This document shows, in pieces, positions 1-7,895 of a stretch of DNA of 64,000 nucleotides. Each line of letters opens with the position of its first letter. Within the stretch, counting starts at the first letter, position 1. Under the pieces are notes generated by a model. That model did no database searches and was not told the DNA's origin. It saw nothing but the letters and a program-made list of their open reading frames with translations. Where the stretch lies: positions 94,457 through 158,456 of the forward strand of contig CAMVNH010000002.1 in assembly GCA_947168825.1 (NCBI GenBank), written 5' to 3'. A program made the translations under genes and the position numbers. Source of the DNA: an uncultured Candidatus Saccharibacteria bacterium (lineage in GTDB: Bacteria > Patescibacteriota > Saccharimonadia > Saccharimonadales > Saccharimonadaceae).

Positions 1-126
1 GAATGGGCAAAGGCTAGCGGCAAAAGTATTCAAAAAATATGGTTGGGACTATTGTTTTTGATTTTTTGGCGGGGCAGAGGTTGTGTGGAAGGCAGTAGCT
101 CCGGCTGCGAAGCGCGGGGGCTCTAC

Positions 127-300
127 CGAGCCAAGCAGCGGACTGAATTTCCGTTGTACTTGTTGTTGTTGTTCTGCGAGTTGACGTTCGACGTATTCAG
201 GTTCAGGTTGTACGCGTTTCTGTAATTGTTTACCGTACTAGACCAGAAGTTGCCGTTGCTACCCGCGTTGTTGCGACCGCCAGTGTTGACGTTGCCACTG
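127..300 (-). repeat. Candidate diversity-generating retroelement (DGR) template repeat (TR)
   Basis: Minus-strand translation SGNVNTGGRNNAGSNGNFWSSTVNNYRNAYNLNLNTSNVNSQNNNNKYNGNSVRCLAR*: about 20 Asn codons of 58, nearly all AAC. It has the pattern of a FISUMP/CLec-type C-terminus (FWSST...YNL...KY.G.SVRC). TATAAT on the minus strand at 312..307 would start a transcript at the TR start. Confidence 0.68.
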
Positions 301-528
301 AGCGATATTATAAGTATAGTGAAAACATCGAACTGGCGTGTCGTAATAATAAACATGAGTGCTTCGCAACACAACCTCTTTTTTGCGCTGAATATGTAAT
401 CGTTGAATTTCATCTTGCAAGGTACAGCAAACTGTAATCTTATCTTTAGATAAAGTTACGACACGAGAAGCAACTATTCTTACATCTCAATCCGGTATTC
501 CTGATGGTCGAGAATAAGCTAAATCTTT
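300..528 (-). pseudogene. Possible decayed coding sequence upstream of the TR (KDLAYSRPSGIPD*DVRIVASRVVTLSKDKITVCCTLQDEIQRLHIQRKKEVVLRSTHV...)
   Basis: Protein-like minus-strand reading frame interrupted by an in-frame TGA; no intact start; family not recognised. Confidence 0.25.
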
Positions 529-725
529 TTAAGATCTAGTAGGCCTCGTCGAGAATGATATTTTTTGTCGACAAGAGTGCTTCGGCCTTCCAGCAGGTTG
601 TTTTCCGAGTGGGGGATACATGAGGTCCAACTTGTAAGAGAACTACATCCTTCTCCGAGCCGGAATTCTGCCCCGCTAAAGATATTATAGCAGGAAACTG
701 CTGCTTTTTAAAACCACATGGCTGC

Positions 726-785
726 AAAGTCGTCGGAAAAAGCTGCAGTTTTAGTCTAAAAGTCGTCGGAAAAAGCTGCAGTTTT
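726..785. repeat. Direct repeat, 2 copies of a 27-bp unit (AAAGTCGTCGGAAAAAGCTGCAGTTTT), period 33
   Basis: Copies at 726-752 and 759-785 read as identical. Confidence 0.9.
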
Positions 786-801
786 TGGAAACAACTTTAA
801 A

Positions 802-2421
802 TTAATACATGCCGCCCATGTCGCCGCTGGCTGGGGATGGTTCTTTTTCGGGGAGATCGACGATGAGAGCGCCCATAGTGATGGCGGTGGCGGCGATGGA
901 GATTGCGTTTTGGACCGCTTCGCGAGTTACGCGGGCTGGGTCGATGACGCCGGCTTTTTTGAGGTCTTGGAGGCCTTTTTCTGGTTCCATGACGTTAATT
1001 CCCTGGCCTGGTTTGGCGTTTTCGACTTCGGCAAGGAGGGCCTGGGCGTTTAGGCCGGCGTTTTCCATGATGCTGATAAACGGAGTTTTGAGGGCGTTTT
1101 TGACGATTTTTTCGCCGTCGTCTTCGGCTTTGAGGCTAGTCGCGAGATTTAGGAGGGTGACGCCACCGCCGGTGACGATACCTTCGGAGAGGGCGGCCTT
1201 AGTGGCAGCGACTGCGTCATCGACGCGGAATTTTTTCTCATCGATTTCGGTTTCGGTGGCACCGCCGACTTTGATGACCGCGACTTTGCCCTCTAGGGCA
1301 GCGGCACGCTTATCGAGTTCGCCGCGTTCGTAGTCGGAAGTGGCGAGTTCTTTTTGGGAGCGGATGAGGGCGATGCGGTCTTTTATCGCAGTTTTGTCGC
1401 CAGCGCCTTTGATGATAGTGGATTCGTCTTTGGTGGCGATAACTTTGGCGGCGGAGCCGAGGACTTCGAGGCCGACTTCTTCGAGTTTGAGACCTTTATC
1501 TTCGGAGACGACGGTAGCGTCGGTGAGGATTGCGATGTCTTCCATGATTTCCTTGCGGCGTTCGCCGAAAGCTGGAGCTTTCAAGACCAGGGCGTTGAAG
1601 GCGCCTTTGAGCTTGTTCAAGACGAGGAGGGAGAGGGCTTCGCCGCTGACTTCTTCAGCGATGATGACGAGGTCTTTTTTGCCGGTTCCTGCGCATTGCT
1701 CTAAGATTGGTAAGATTTCGGAGCTGCTGCTGATTTTTTTGTCGGTCAGGAGGATGAGCGGTTTTTCGAAAATCGCTTCTTGGCGGTTGACGTCGGTGAC
1801 GAAGAACGGAGAGCTGTAGCCTTTGTCGTAGCTGAAGCCTTCGACGATTTCCTGTTCCATTTCGAGGCCCTGGCCGGCTTCTACGGTGACGACGCCGTCT
1901 TTGCCGATTTTGCTGATGACGTCGGCGATGAGTTTGCCGATTTGTTCATCGCCAGCGGAGATGGTGGCAACTTCGGCGACTTTTTTGTCGTCGCCTTCGA
2001 TTTTTTCGGCGATTTTGTCGATGCCTTTAACGATTTCGGCACCGGCTTTTTCGATGCCTTTTCTGAGGTCCATTGGACTGATGCCAGCGGCGATGAGCTT
2101 GTTGGCTTCGTTCATGATATTGTAGGTCAAGACTGTGACGGTGGTAGTGCCGTCGCCGGCGACTTTGTTGAGTTTCTGGGCGGCGGTTTTGATGAGTTTG
2201 GCGCCGATCTGTTCGCCGAGGTTTTCGTCGGTGGACCCTAAGTCGACGGCTTCGGCGACGGTGACGCCATCATGGGTGATGGTTGGGGCGCCGTAGGATT
2301 TTTCGATGACGACGTTTTTGCCTTTTGGACCGTAGGTGACTTTAACTGCATTATATAATTGTTCAGCGCCGCTTAAAACTTTTGTGCGGGCTTCTGCTTC
2401 GTAGAAAATCTTTTTTGCCAT
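802..2421 (-). CDS. groEL: Chaperonin GroEL (Hsp60)
   Basis: Full-length 539 aa with GroEL signatures (TYGPKGKNV, GDGTTT, C-terminal GGM tail). Confidence 0.98.
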   Translation of the reverse strand: MAKKIFYEAEARTKVLSGAEQLYNAVKVTYGPKGKNVVIEKSYGAPTITHDGVTVAEAVDLGSTDENLGEQIGAKLIKTAAQKLNKVAGDGTTTVTVLTYNIMNEANKLIAAGISPMDLRKGIEKAGAEIVKGIDKIAEKIEGDDKKVAEVATISAGDEQIGKLIADVISKIGKDGVVTVEAGQGLEMEQEIVEGFSYDKGYSSPFFVTDVNRQEAIFEKPLILLTDKKISSSSEILPILEQCAGTGKKDLVIIAEEVSGEALSLLVLNKLKGAFNALVLKAPAFGERRKEIMEDIAILTDATVVSEDKGLKLEEVGLEVLGSAAKVIATKDESTIIKGAGDKTAIKDRIALIRSQKELATSDYERGELDKRAAALEGKVAVIKVGGATETEIDEKKFRVDDAVAATKAALSEGIVTGGGVTLLNLATSLKAEDDGEKIVKNALKTPFISIMENAGLNAQALLAEVENAKPGQGINVMEPEKGLQDLKKAGVIDPARVTREAVQNAISIAATAITMGALIVDLPEKEPSPASGDMGGMY

Positions 2422-2438
2422 GAGCGATACTCCTTTTC

Positions 2439-2693
2439 TTAGATAGTTGCGAGGACGTCTTTTTCTTCGACGATGACGTAATCTTTGTCGTCTAGTTTGA
2501 CGTTGGTGGTTGAATATTCTTTGTAGATGATTTTGTCGCCTTTTTTGACGGATTTTACATCTGGGCCAACAGATTCCACAACGGCGTAGGCCGGGGCTTC
2601 TTTGGCGGCGCCGAGGAGAATACCAGAGGCGGTTTTTTCTTGGGGTTGCTCCTTTAAAGCAACGATTCTATCTGTGAGAGGTTTTAGTGACAT
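2439..2693 (-). CDS. groES: Co-chaperonin GroES
   Basis: 84 aa, MSLKPLTDRIVALKEQPQEKTASGILL; adjacent to groEL; SD aaaggag. Confidence 0.97.
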   Translation of the reverse strand: MSLKPLTDRIVALKEQPQEKTASGILLGAAKEAPAYAVVESVGPDVKSVKKGDKIIYKEYSTTNVKLDDKDYVIVEEKDVLATI

Positions 2694-2713
2694 AGATTTT
2701 ACTCCTTTTCTCT

Positions 2714-2742
2714 AGTGTAGCACGGTGAATTAGCACTGTCAA
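2714..2742 (-). promoter_or_regulatory. groESL sigma70-type promoter (TTGACA-N17-TACACT)
   Basis: Minus strand: TTGACA (2742..2737), 17-nt spacer, TACACT (2719..2714), followed by SD and groES ATG. Confidence 0.8.
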
Positions 2743-2756
2743 GGCGAGAGTGCTAA
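2730..2756. promoter_or_regulatory. CIRCE operator (HrcA-binding inverted repeat)
   Basis: TTAGCACTG-N9-GAGTGCTAA; consensus TTAGCACTC-N9-GAGTGCTAA with one mismatch, directly upstream of groES. Confidence 0.92.
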
Positions 2757-3623
2757 TTTGCTTGCTATATAATTAAGTAGTTCGTTTTTGACAATTTTGT
2801 CTTCAAGTTTATTGATTGAGAAAACTTTTTTGCCAATATGGTTTAGAGAGGTTCCGATATGGTAGACTTCTTTTTGATCCAAGATGATGTATCGGTCGTG
2901 AAAAGTGTTGTCGATGATGACTTTTAGCTTATTGTTGTATTGCGAGTTGAATTTGGTAATGATTGTGGGCGATAGTTTTGATTTGTTGCTGGTGATGATA
3001 GTGATGATATGGAAGGGTGTTTCTTTGATGAGGTCTAGTAAATTTTTATCGGCGTAAGTGTCAATAATGATTAGCTCGTTTTTGGCGTCGGTAATGATAT
3101 CTGTCAGACTAGAGTAAGCATCGTATGTTGTGCCAGGTAGGAAGAGCTGCTCTTTTTTGTCAAATTTGGAGAAAAGGTAGTTTAGTCTTTCGTCGTGTTC
3201 TATCAGCTTGTTGTTGATATGGATGAGGGCTTTGTCGTTAGGGTTCGCATTTGCTAGATAATGGCGCATGGCGACGAAAGCATCCATAATCATAACGCTT
3301 ACCTGCTCGGCTACTTTTGTTCTGAGAACGGTGGCAAGCATAGCGACACCTTGTTCGGTGAAGGCATAGGGCAAATACCTGCGACCGCCGTAATTTTCGA
3401 AACTTGAGGTTTCAAATTGAAACCTCAAGTTTTTGTATTCCAGTTCAGTTAGCTGAAACATAAATCTCTCCGGAAATTTGTTTGGATGACGTTTGACCGC
3501 TAGGTTTATGGTCTTGGTACCATTGCTACATTGGTATAACTTTGCTAAGTCAAAGTCTAGCATAACTTGTTGGCTGCGGATTTCGTGAATTGGAACCTCG
3601 ACGTTGTTGGTTGAAATATTCAA
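2739..3623 (-). CDS. ORF6N-domain DNA-binding protein with C-terminal PLD-like region
   Basis: N-terminus matches the ORF6N/KilA-N pattern (VMLDFDLAKLYQ...NLAVKRHPNKFPERFMFQLT...YAFTEQGVAMLATVL); C-term HDRYIILD resembles PLD/restriction-like domains. Confidence 0.8.
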   Translation of the reverse strand: MNISTNNVEVPIHEIRSQQVMLDFDLAKLYQCSNGTKTINLAVKRHPNKFPERFMFQLTELEYKNLRFQFETSSFENYGGRRYLPYAFTEQGVAMLATVLRTKVAEQVSVMIMDAFVAMRHYLANANPNDKALIHINNKLIEHDERLNYLFSKFDKKEQLFLPGTTYDAYSSLTDIITDAKNELIIIDTYADKNLLDLIKETPFHIITIITSNKSKLSPTIITKFNSQYNNKLKVIIDNTFHDRYIILDQKEVYHIGTSLNHIGKKVFSINKLEDKIVKNELLNYIASKLALSP

Positions 3624-3655
3624 TATGTCTATAGTTTGCTCCTTTCTGTTTATCG

Positions 3656-3724
3656 GTGTTGAACGCTAAAGTGCGCCAACACGGAGCGATTATATAGCAA
3701 ATTTTGAAAAATTTACAAGCACTA
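3656..3724 (-). repeat. Dispersed promoter/leader element copy 1 (TGCTTGTAA-N18-TATAAT + leader)
   Basis: Reverse complement matches 50494-50562 at about 64 of 69 positions; contains -35 TTGTAA, 18-nt spacer and -10 TATAAT (3694..3689). Confidence 0.85.
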
Positions 3725-3745
3725 CTAATTTGGTATAATAAGTGT

Positions 3746-5047
3746 ATGAGTTTTAAGGATTTACCAGGTTATAATACGGCGGTGTTACCCTATCATTTTT
3801 TGCAGTCGCTTGTTGCGGGGGTGCGGTATGGATTTCCAGGGCGACGACTTCGTGTGATTGGTGTGACGGGGACGAACGGAAAAACGACGACGGCGTTTAT
3901 GATTTGGAAAATGCTGAACGAGAGCGGTTGTAAGGCGGGGTTAATGACGACGGTGGCTTGGGGGTTGTTTGATGAAGATAGTTTGCATAAACAAATTGAG
4001 CACATGACAACGGTGGATGCGATGACTTTGAATCGGCGAATGCGCGAGATTGCGGATGCGGGGGCGGAGTTTCTAGTTTTAGAAGTGACGTCACATGCGC
4101 TAGCGCAGTTTCGGACGCTTAATGTGCCGATTGAGATTGCGGTGATGACGAATGTGACACACGAACACCTGGATTATCACAAGACTTTTTCGCGGTATGT
4201 GGCGGCGAAGACGAAGTTGTTTCGGGGAGCTGGTTTCGGGGTGATTAATGCAGATGATAGGTCTTCTAGCGAATTTATGCGAGCGGTTGGTAAGGGAAAA
4301 TATATCACATATGGTATAAAAAAATCAGCCGATGAGAAGGCTACCTCTGTTGATCTTTCGGCTAGTGGCGTAAGATATTCATGTGATGATATAAATTTGG
4401 TGGATGGGCGAGTTGAAAAAGTAGACGGAAAGCTTTCGATTCAGACACAGATTCCGGGGGAATTTAATGTATATAATTCCCTGGCGGCGGTGTGTGTGGG
4501 ACAGATTTTGGGGCTGACGCCGGGGCAAATCGAGAAAGGAATTTTTGCGCTTTCCGAGGTCGAGGGGCGAATGAACCGGATTGCGGCGCCAGGGTTTGAG
4601 GTGATTGTGGATTTTGCGCATACACCAGATGCGTTTTCTAAGGTGTTTGATTCGGTGAAAGGGCATTCTGGTCGGATTATTTCCCTGTTTGGGGGTGCGG
4701 GGCGACGCGATGAGTCGACGCGAGTTCTAAGGGGGGAAATTGCGGGTCGGAATAGTGATATTGTGATTGTAACTGAAGATGATTCTCGAGACGAAGATCC
4801 CGCTGCGATTGCGGATGAGTTTGTTGATGGGGCACGGAAGGCGGGGCTTGATAATTCGGCGATTATTGTGAATCTTAATCGACGGAAGGCGATTTTTAAG
4901 GCGATTTCATTGGCGCAACCTGGGGATTTGGTGCTGATTTTAGGTAAGGGGCATGAGAAGACGATTTTGCGCGCGGATGGGGCGCACCCGTTTGAAGATC
5001 TAAAAGTGACGCGCGAAGCTATTTCGAAGCTGGATACTAAAAAATAA
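3746..5047 (+). CDS. murE: UDP-N-acetylmuramyl-tripeptide synthetase (MurE)
   Basis: Mur ligase motifs GVTGTNGKTTTAFM, EVTSHAL, TNVTHEHLDYH, GAGRRDESTR. ATG 3746 preferred over track start 3704 because TATAAT (3734-3739) lies 6 nt upstream. Confidence 0.9.
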   Translation: MSFKDLPGYNTAVLPYHFLQSLVAGVRYGFPGRRLRVIGVTGTNGKTTTAFMIWKMLNESGCKAGLMTTVAWGLFDEDSLHKQIEHMTTVDAMTLNRRMREIADAGAEFLVLEVTSHALAQFRTLNVPIEIAVMTNVTHEHLDYHKTFSRYVAAKTKLFRGAGFGVINADDRSSSEFMRAVGKGKYITYGIKKSADEKATSVDLSASGVRYSCDDINLVDGRVEKVDGKLSIQTQIPGEFNVYNSLAAVCVGQILGLTPGQIEKGIFALSEVEGRMNRIAAPGFEVIVDFAHTPDAFSKVFDSVKGHSGRIISLFGGAGRRDESTRVLRGEIAGRNSDIVIVTEDDSRDEDPAAIADEFVDGARKAGLDNSAIIVNLNRRKAIFKAISLAQPGDLVLILGKGHEKTILRADGAHPFEDLKVTREAISKLDTKK

Positions 5048-5072
5048 CCCCAGCTTGGGGCGGGGGTTATTT
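5042..5072. terminator. Bidirectional intrinsic terminator
   Basis: AAATAACCCC-11nt-GGGGTTATTT hairpin with A/T tracts on both sides. Confidence 0.85.
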
Positions 5073-5073
5073 A

Positions 5074-5154
5074 TTAGTCTAGGTGTTTGCGCTTTTCGCT
5101 ATGTTTGTGATTATTATTGCGATTTAGAAGCGCGATGCGAATCTTTTTTGCCAT
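5074..5154 (-). CDS. Putative 26-aa basic peptide MAKKIRIALLNRNNNHKHSEKRKHLD
   Basis: Short ORF absent from the track; leaderless-type -10 TATAAT (5166..5161) 6 nt upstream of ATG; terminator immediately downstream. Confidence 0.6.
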   Translation of the reverse strand: MAKKIRIALLNRNNNHKHSEKRKHLD

Positions 5155-5221
5155 GGGTTGATTATATCATAAAATGTGAGATTTAGGAAATAAAAATAAG
5201 GTCTCTAGACCTTTTATTTTG

Positions 5222-5298
5222 TGGTACACCCGACAGGATTCGAACCTACGACCTTTTGCTCCGCAAGCAAACGCTCTATCCAGCTGAGCTACGGGTGC
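5222..5298 (-). tRNA. tRNA-Arg (anticodon GCG), CCA encoded
   Basis: Cloverleaf GCACCCG...TTTGC-TTGCGGA-GCAAA...GGTTCGAATCC...CGGGTGTACCA. Confidence 0.95.
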
Positions 5299-5313
5299 AC
5301 ATAACCTAAAACT

Positions 5314-5444
5314 CCACACGCTTCATTCAACTTCGTGGTGTGGAAATCGCCACAAGCATCGCAGCTACGCTTTGAAAACTTGAGTGGCGATCATCCACCT
5401 AGAAATTAAATGAGCATCACACGATGTGTGACACCTTTATTTTA
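5314..5444 (-). ncRNA. Structured leader or small RNA upstream of tRNA-Arg
   Basis: Three nested/consecutive stems (CCACAC/GTGTGG 5314-5343, ATCGCCAC/GTGGCGAT 5346-5391, TCACACgatGTGTGA 5417-5431) and a minus-strand -10 TAAAAT at 5444..5439. Confidence 0.35.
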
Positions 5445-5477
5445 TCATATTTTTTAAAAATATGCTATACTTAAATT

Positions 5478-6251
5478 ATGGAAAAGAGTAATACCCCCCT
5501 AAGAGATAAAACTGAAACCGTAAAAAAAGCGAAAAAAACTGAGAAGTCTAAGGGTGGCAAGGGTGCGAAAATTAAGGCAAAGCTTTTAAATACTTATTAT
5601 GGGCACCCGCTTAAAGATATGAAATTGATTTGTGTGACCGGGACGACTGGAAAGGTTGAGGTGGCACACTATGTTTACGAGATTTTGAAGGCAGCTGGGC
5701 ATCCAGTGGAACTGTTGGCGGCTGAGAGTGGTTTTAAGGTAACTACCTTGCATAAATTCTTGTCGCAGTCGTGGAAGTCTGGCGCGAATTATGTAGTGGT
5801 GACGGCACCGGCGGAATCGCTAGAAAAAGACGTGTTTTATGATCTTCCGGTACATGTGGCGGCATTGACGAATTTTGTACCAGCTGGATTGGGTGATCTT
5901 TCGGCCGAGGAATATGCTGATTCGGAGAAGATTTTGTTTAATATGGAACCTGATTTTGTAGTACTGAATCGTGATGATATGCACTATTCGGAGTTTGAGA
6001 AGTTTGCAGGCAAAGATGGGACTTTGACTTATGGACAGGATAGATTCTCGAATGTTCAGATTTTGAGTTCGAAGTTATATAAGAGGGGCGCAGAGGCGAA
6101 TTTTGCAATTGGGACGACGCGATTTACAGTGGCGACGTTCTTAACTGGTGAGCCGGTGGTTTCGTATATGGCAGCGGCGACGGCGATTGCAGATGTGTTG
6201 CACGTGACACCAGAAAAGATTACCGAGGGTATTGCCAACTTCGAGGGTTAA
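5478..6251 (+). CDS. MurE-like Mur ligase paralogue, truncated and catalytically degenerate
   Basis: Mur ligase central-domain layout (KLICVTGTTGKVEVAHYVYEIL, ALTNFVPAGLGDLSAEEYADSEKILF), but P-loop altered and no C-terminal domain. Confidence 0.75.
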   Translation: MEKSNTPLRDKTETVKKAKKTEKSKGGKGAKIKAKLLNTYYGHPLKDMKLICVTGTTGKVEVAHYVYEILKAAGHPVELLAAESGFKVTTLHKFLSQSWKSGANYVVVTAPAESLEKDVFYDLPVHVAALTNFVPAGLGDLSAEEYADSEKILFNMEPDFVVLNRDDMHYSEFEKFAGKDGTLTYGQDRFSNVQILSSKLYKRGAEANFAIGTTRFTVATFLTGEPVVSYMAAATAIADVLHVTPEKITEGIANFEG

Positions 6252-6311
6252 AGGATGGCGACATCGTTTTTTAGCATGTTTGCGTTGTGTTTTTTGTGAT
6301 AAAATAAGAGC

Positions 6312-7850
6312 ATGAGCTTTTTAGAGAAATTCCGAAAAGAGCCGGAAGCAGCGGAGAATATCGGTAATGCATGGCAAGAGATGGCCGATGAGGTTGGAGA
6401 GTTTGAGGATAATGAAGAGAAAAATGCACTTTTGGATTTCAAGAGGGGGTTGCTTCTAAGGACGAAAACTGAGTTAGAGACAGAAGGAGCAGAAGAGGTA
6501 AACAAGAGGATAGGCTTTTATGATCCTACGAAGGGGTCGAATGGGTTGAGTGACCGGGAGGTCGAAAGTAGGCATGAACGAAAAATTCTAGCGATGATGG
6601 CTGGAAAGGGTTTTGATAAACCACTGTCGGCAGGGGTCGGGGCGATAGAAAGTTTTGCGGAACGATATCCGACGCCGATAGATTTTGAGGAGCCTAGTGC
6701 GAATTTGATTAGAATATTAGAGAATTCTGGGAATTCAAAGAAGAAGATAGAGGAATACGAGACAGCGCTCCATAATTTACAAATACATATTTATGGCCAA
6801 AGATATACGGAGTGGCAAAAGATAAAAAATGCGACGAAGGAGGATTTGGCTGATTACGAAAGGCCAAAAGAAGCCCTACGTTTTTATTCAAATGAGGAGA
6901 AAAGAGAGATTATAGAAGATACAGAAGTGGATGGCAATGCTTGGGAAATGGGTGGACAAGAATTAGTACTGACTTCGGATATTTTGCGACGGGAGGGGCT
7001 AGGACCGGAATTTAAAGTTGATTTTGAGGGTACGGAGATTGGATTGTCGAAGGCTTTTGATGCTGGGTTTGGCTACAAGGCAGCAATTGGCTACGTGAAG
7101 GCTGATGACGGGTATAAAGTAAGGGGATATTATAGAAGTAAATCCTCGGGGATGTGGCGGTATCTACCAGATTGTGTAGTAAGAGACGGAAGAATAGTGT
7201 TATATGGAAAAGGTAGGGCGGAGGAGTCTTTGAATTTGCCGCCGAAGATGCAGGAGGCCCTGGATGGCGTATTGGACCAAGAGGAGGCTGTAGTAGCTGA
7301 TAATAAGAAACAATTTTTGCTCGGTGGAACGGCAAAACGGTATAATTCTGAGGGTGAATACAGGATGAAAAGATTGACTGGGGCGCTCCGAGGTGATTTG
7401 TATAAAGAGGTAGACTCTCGGCCAACGATAGAGTTTTCTTCGATGATGGAGGATGGGTGGAGGCCAGAAGATGTGAGGGTAGATAATCCTGAACAGGAGC
7501 CAGATTTTTCAAAATTGGTAGCTGAATATAGTACCGAATCGGAGATTTATGGACATTTGAAGTCGAGATGTGTGAAGTCGCGAGATGGAATCTTGACGTA
7601 TACGTTCATGAAAGATGAACAGGGCCGAGCCTTTGTCGGTGGGATTGACATAGCTAGTGAGATTACTTCGACGGGATTGAGAAAACATTGGGTACATGGA
7701 GGAGATCTTGAAACTCCTTTGTATGAATACAGTAGTCAGGCTCATGGCTTTGGGGATATTAATGATAGGAGAGGGGGTTATGTGGGGATGTGGCGAAAGT
7801 ATTTGTCGAAAATACCAATGATTCGAAGGTTTTTAGAGAGTGGATTGTAA
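6312..7850 (+). CDS. Uncharacterised protein, paralogue A
   Basis: 512-aa ORF, leaderless-type promoter (gataaaat); shares C-terminal blocks with the next ORF. Confidence 0.8.
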   Translation: MSFLEKFRKEPEAAENIGNAWQEMADEVGEFEDNEEKNALLDFKRGLLLRTKTELETEGAEEVNKRIGFYDPTKGSNGLSDREVESRHERKILAMMAGKGFDKPLSAGVGAIESFAERYPTPIDFEEPSANLIRILENSGNSKKKIEEYETALHNLQIHIYGQRYTEWQKIKNATKEDLADYERPKEALRFYSNEEKREIIEDTEVDGNAWEMGGQELVLTSDILRREGLGPEFKVDFEGTEIGLSKAFDAGFGYKAAIGYVKADDGYKVRGYYRSKSSGMWRYLPDCVVRDGRIVLYGKGRAEESLNLPPKMQEALDGVLDQEEAVVADNKKQFLLGGTAKRYNSEGEYRMKRLTGALRGDLYKEVDSRPTIEFSSMMEDGWRPEDVRVDNPEQEPDFSKLVAEYSTESEIYGHLKSRCVKSRDGILTYTFMKDEQGRAFVGGIDIASEITSTGLRKHWVHGGDLETPLYEYSSQAHGFGDINDRRGGYVGMWRKYLSKIPMIRRFLESGL

Positions 7851-7895
7851 AAAAGTTGCGTTTTTTACTGGTTATGTGATAAAATCGATGGTAAG

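Noticed and set aside
43-225. Plus-strand 60-aa ORF at the left edge
   Set aside because: Mostly antisense of the AAC-rich TR (poly-Leu run); no SD or promoter; start codon TTG.
511-528. Reassigned TGA codon (Gly) to rescue the frame upstream of the TR
   Set aside because: Overlapping start/stop junctions elsewhere (e.g. VTC gene TGA with DUF4956 start, mutM TGA) show TGA acts as stop; decay is simpler.
726-785. CRISPR-like repeat pair near groEL
   Set aside because: Only two copies separated by 6 bp; no cas genes in the window.
809-2241. Long plus-strand ORFs opposite groEL
   Set aside because: Antisense shadows of a strongly conserved CDS; composition-driven open frames.
7012-7512. Minus-strand 166-aa ORF within the 6312 gene
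   Set aside because: Pro/His/Ser-rich shadow ORF typical of antisense frames; no start signal.
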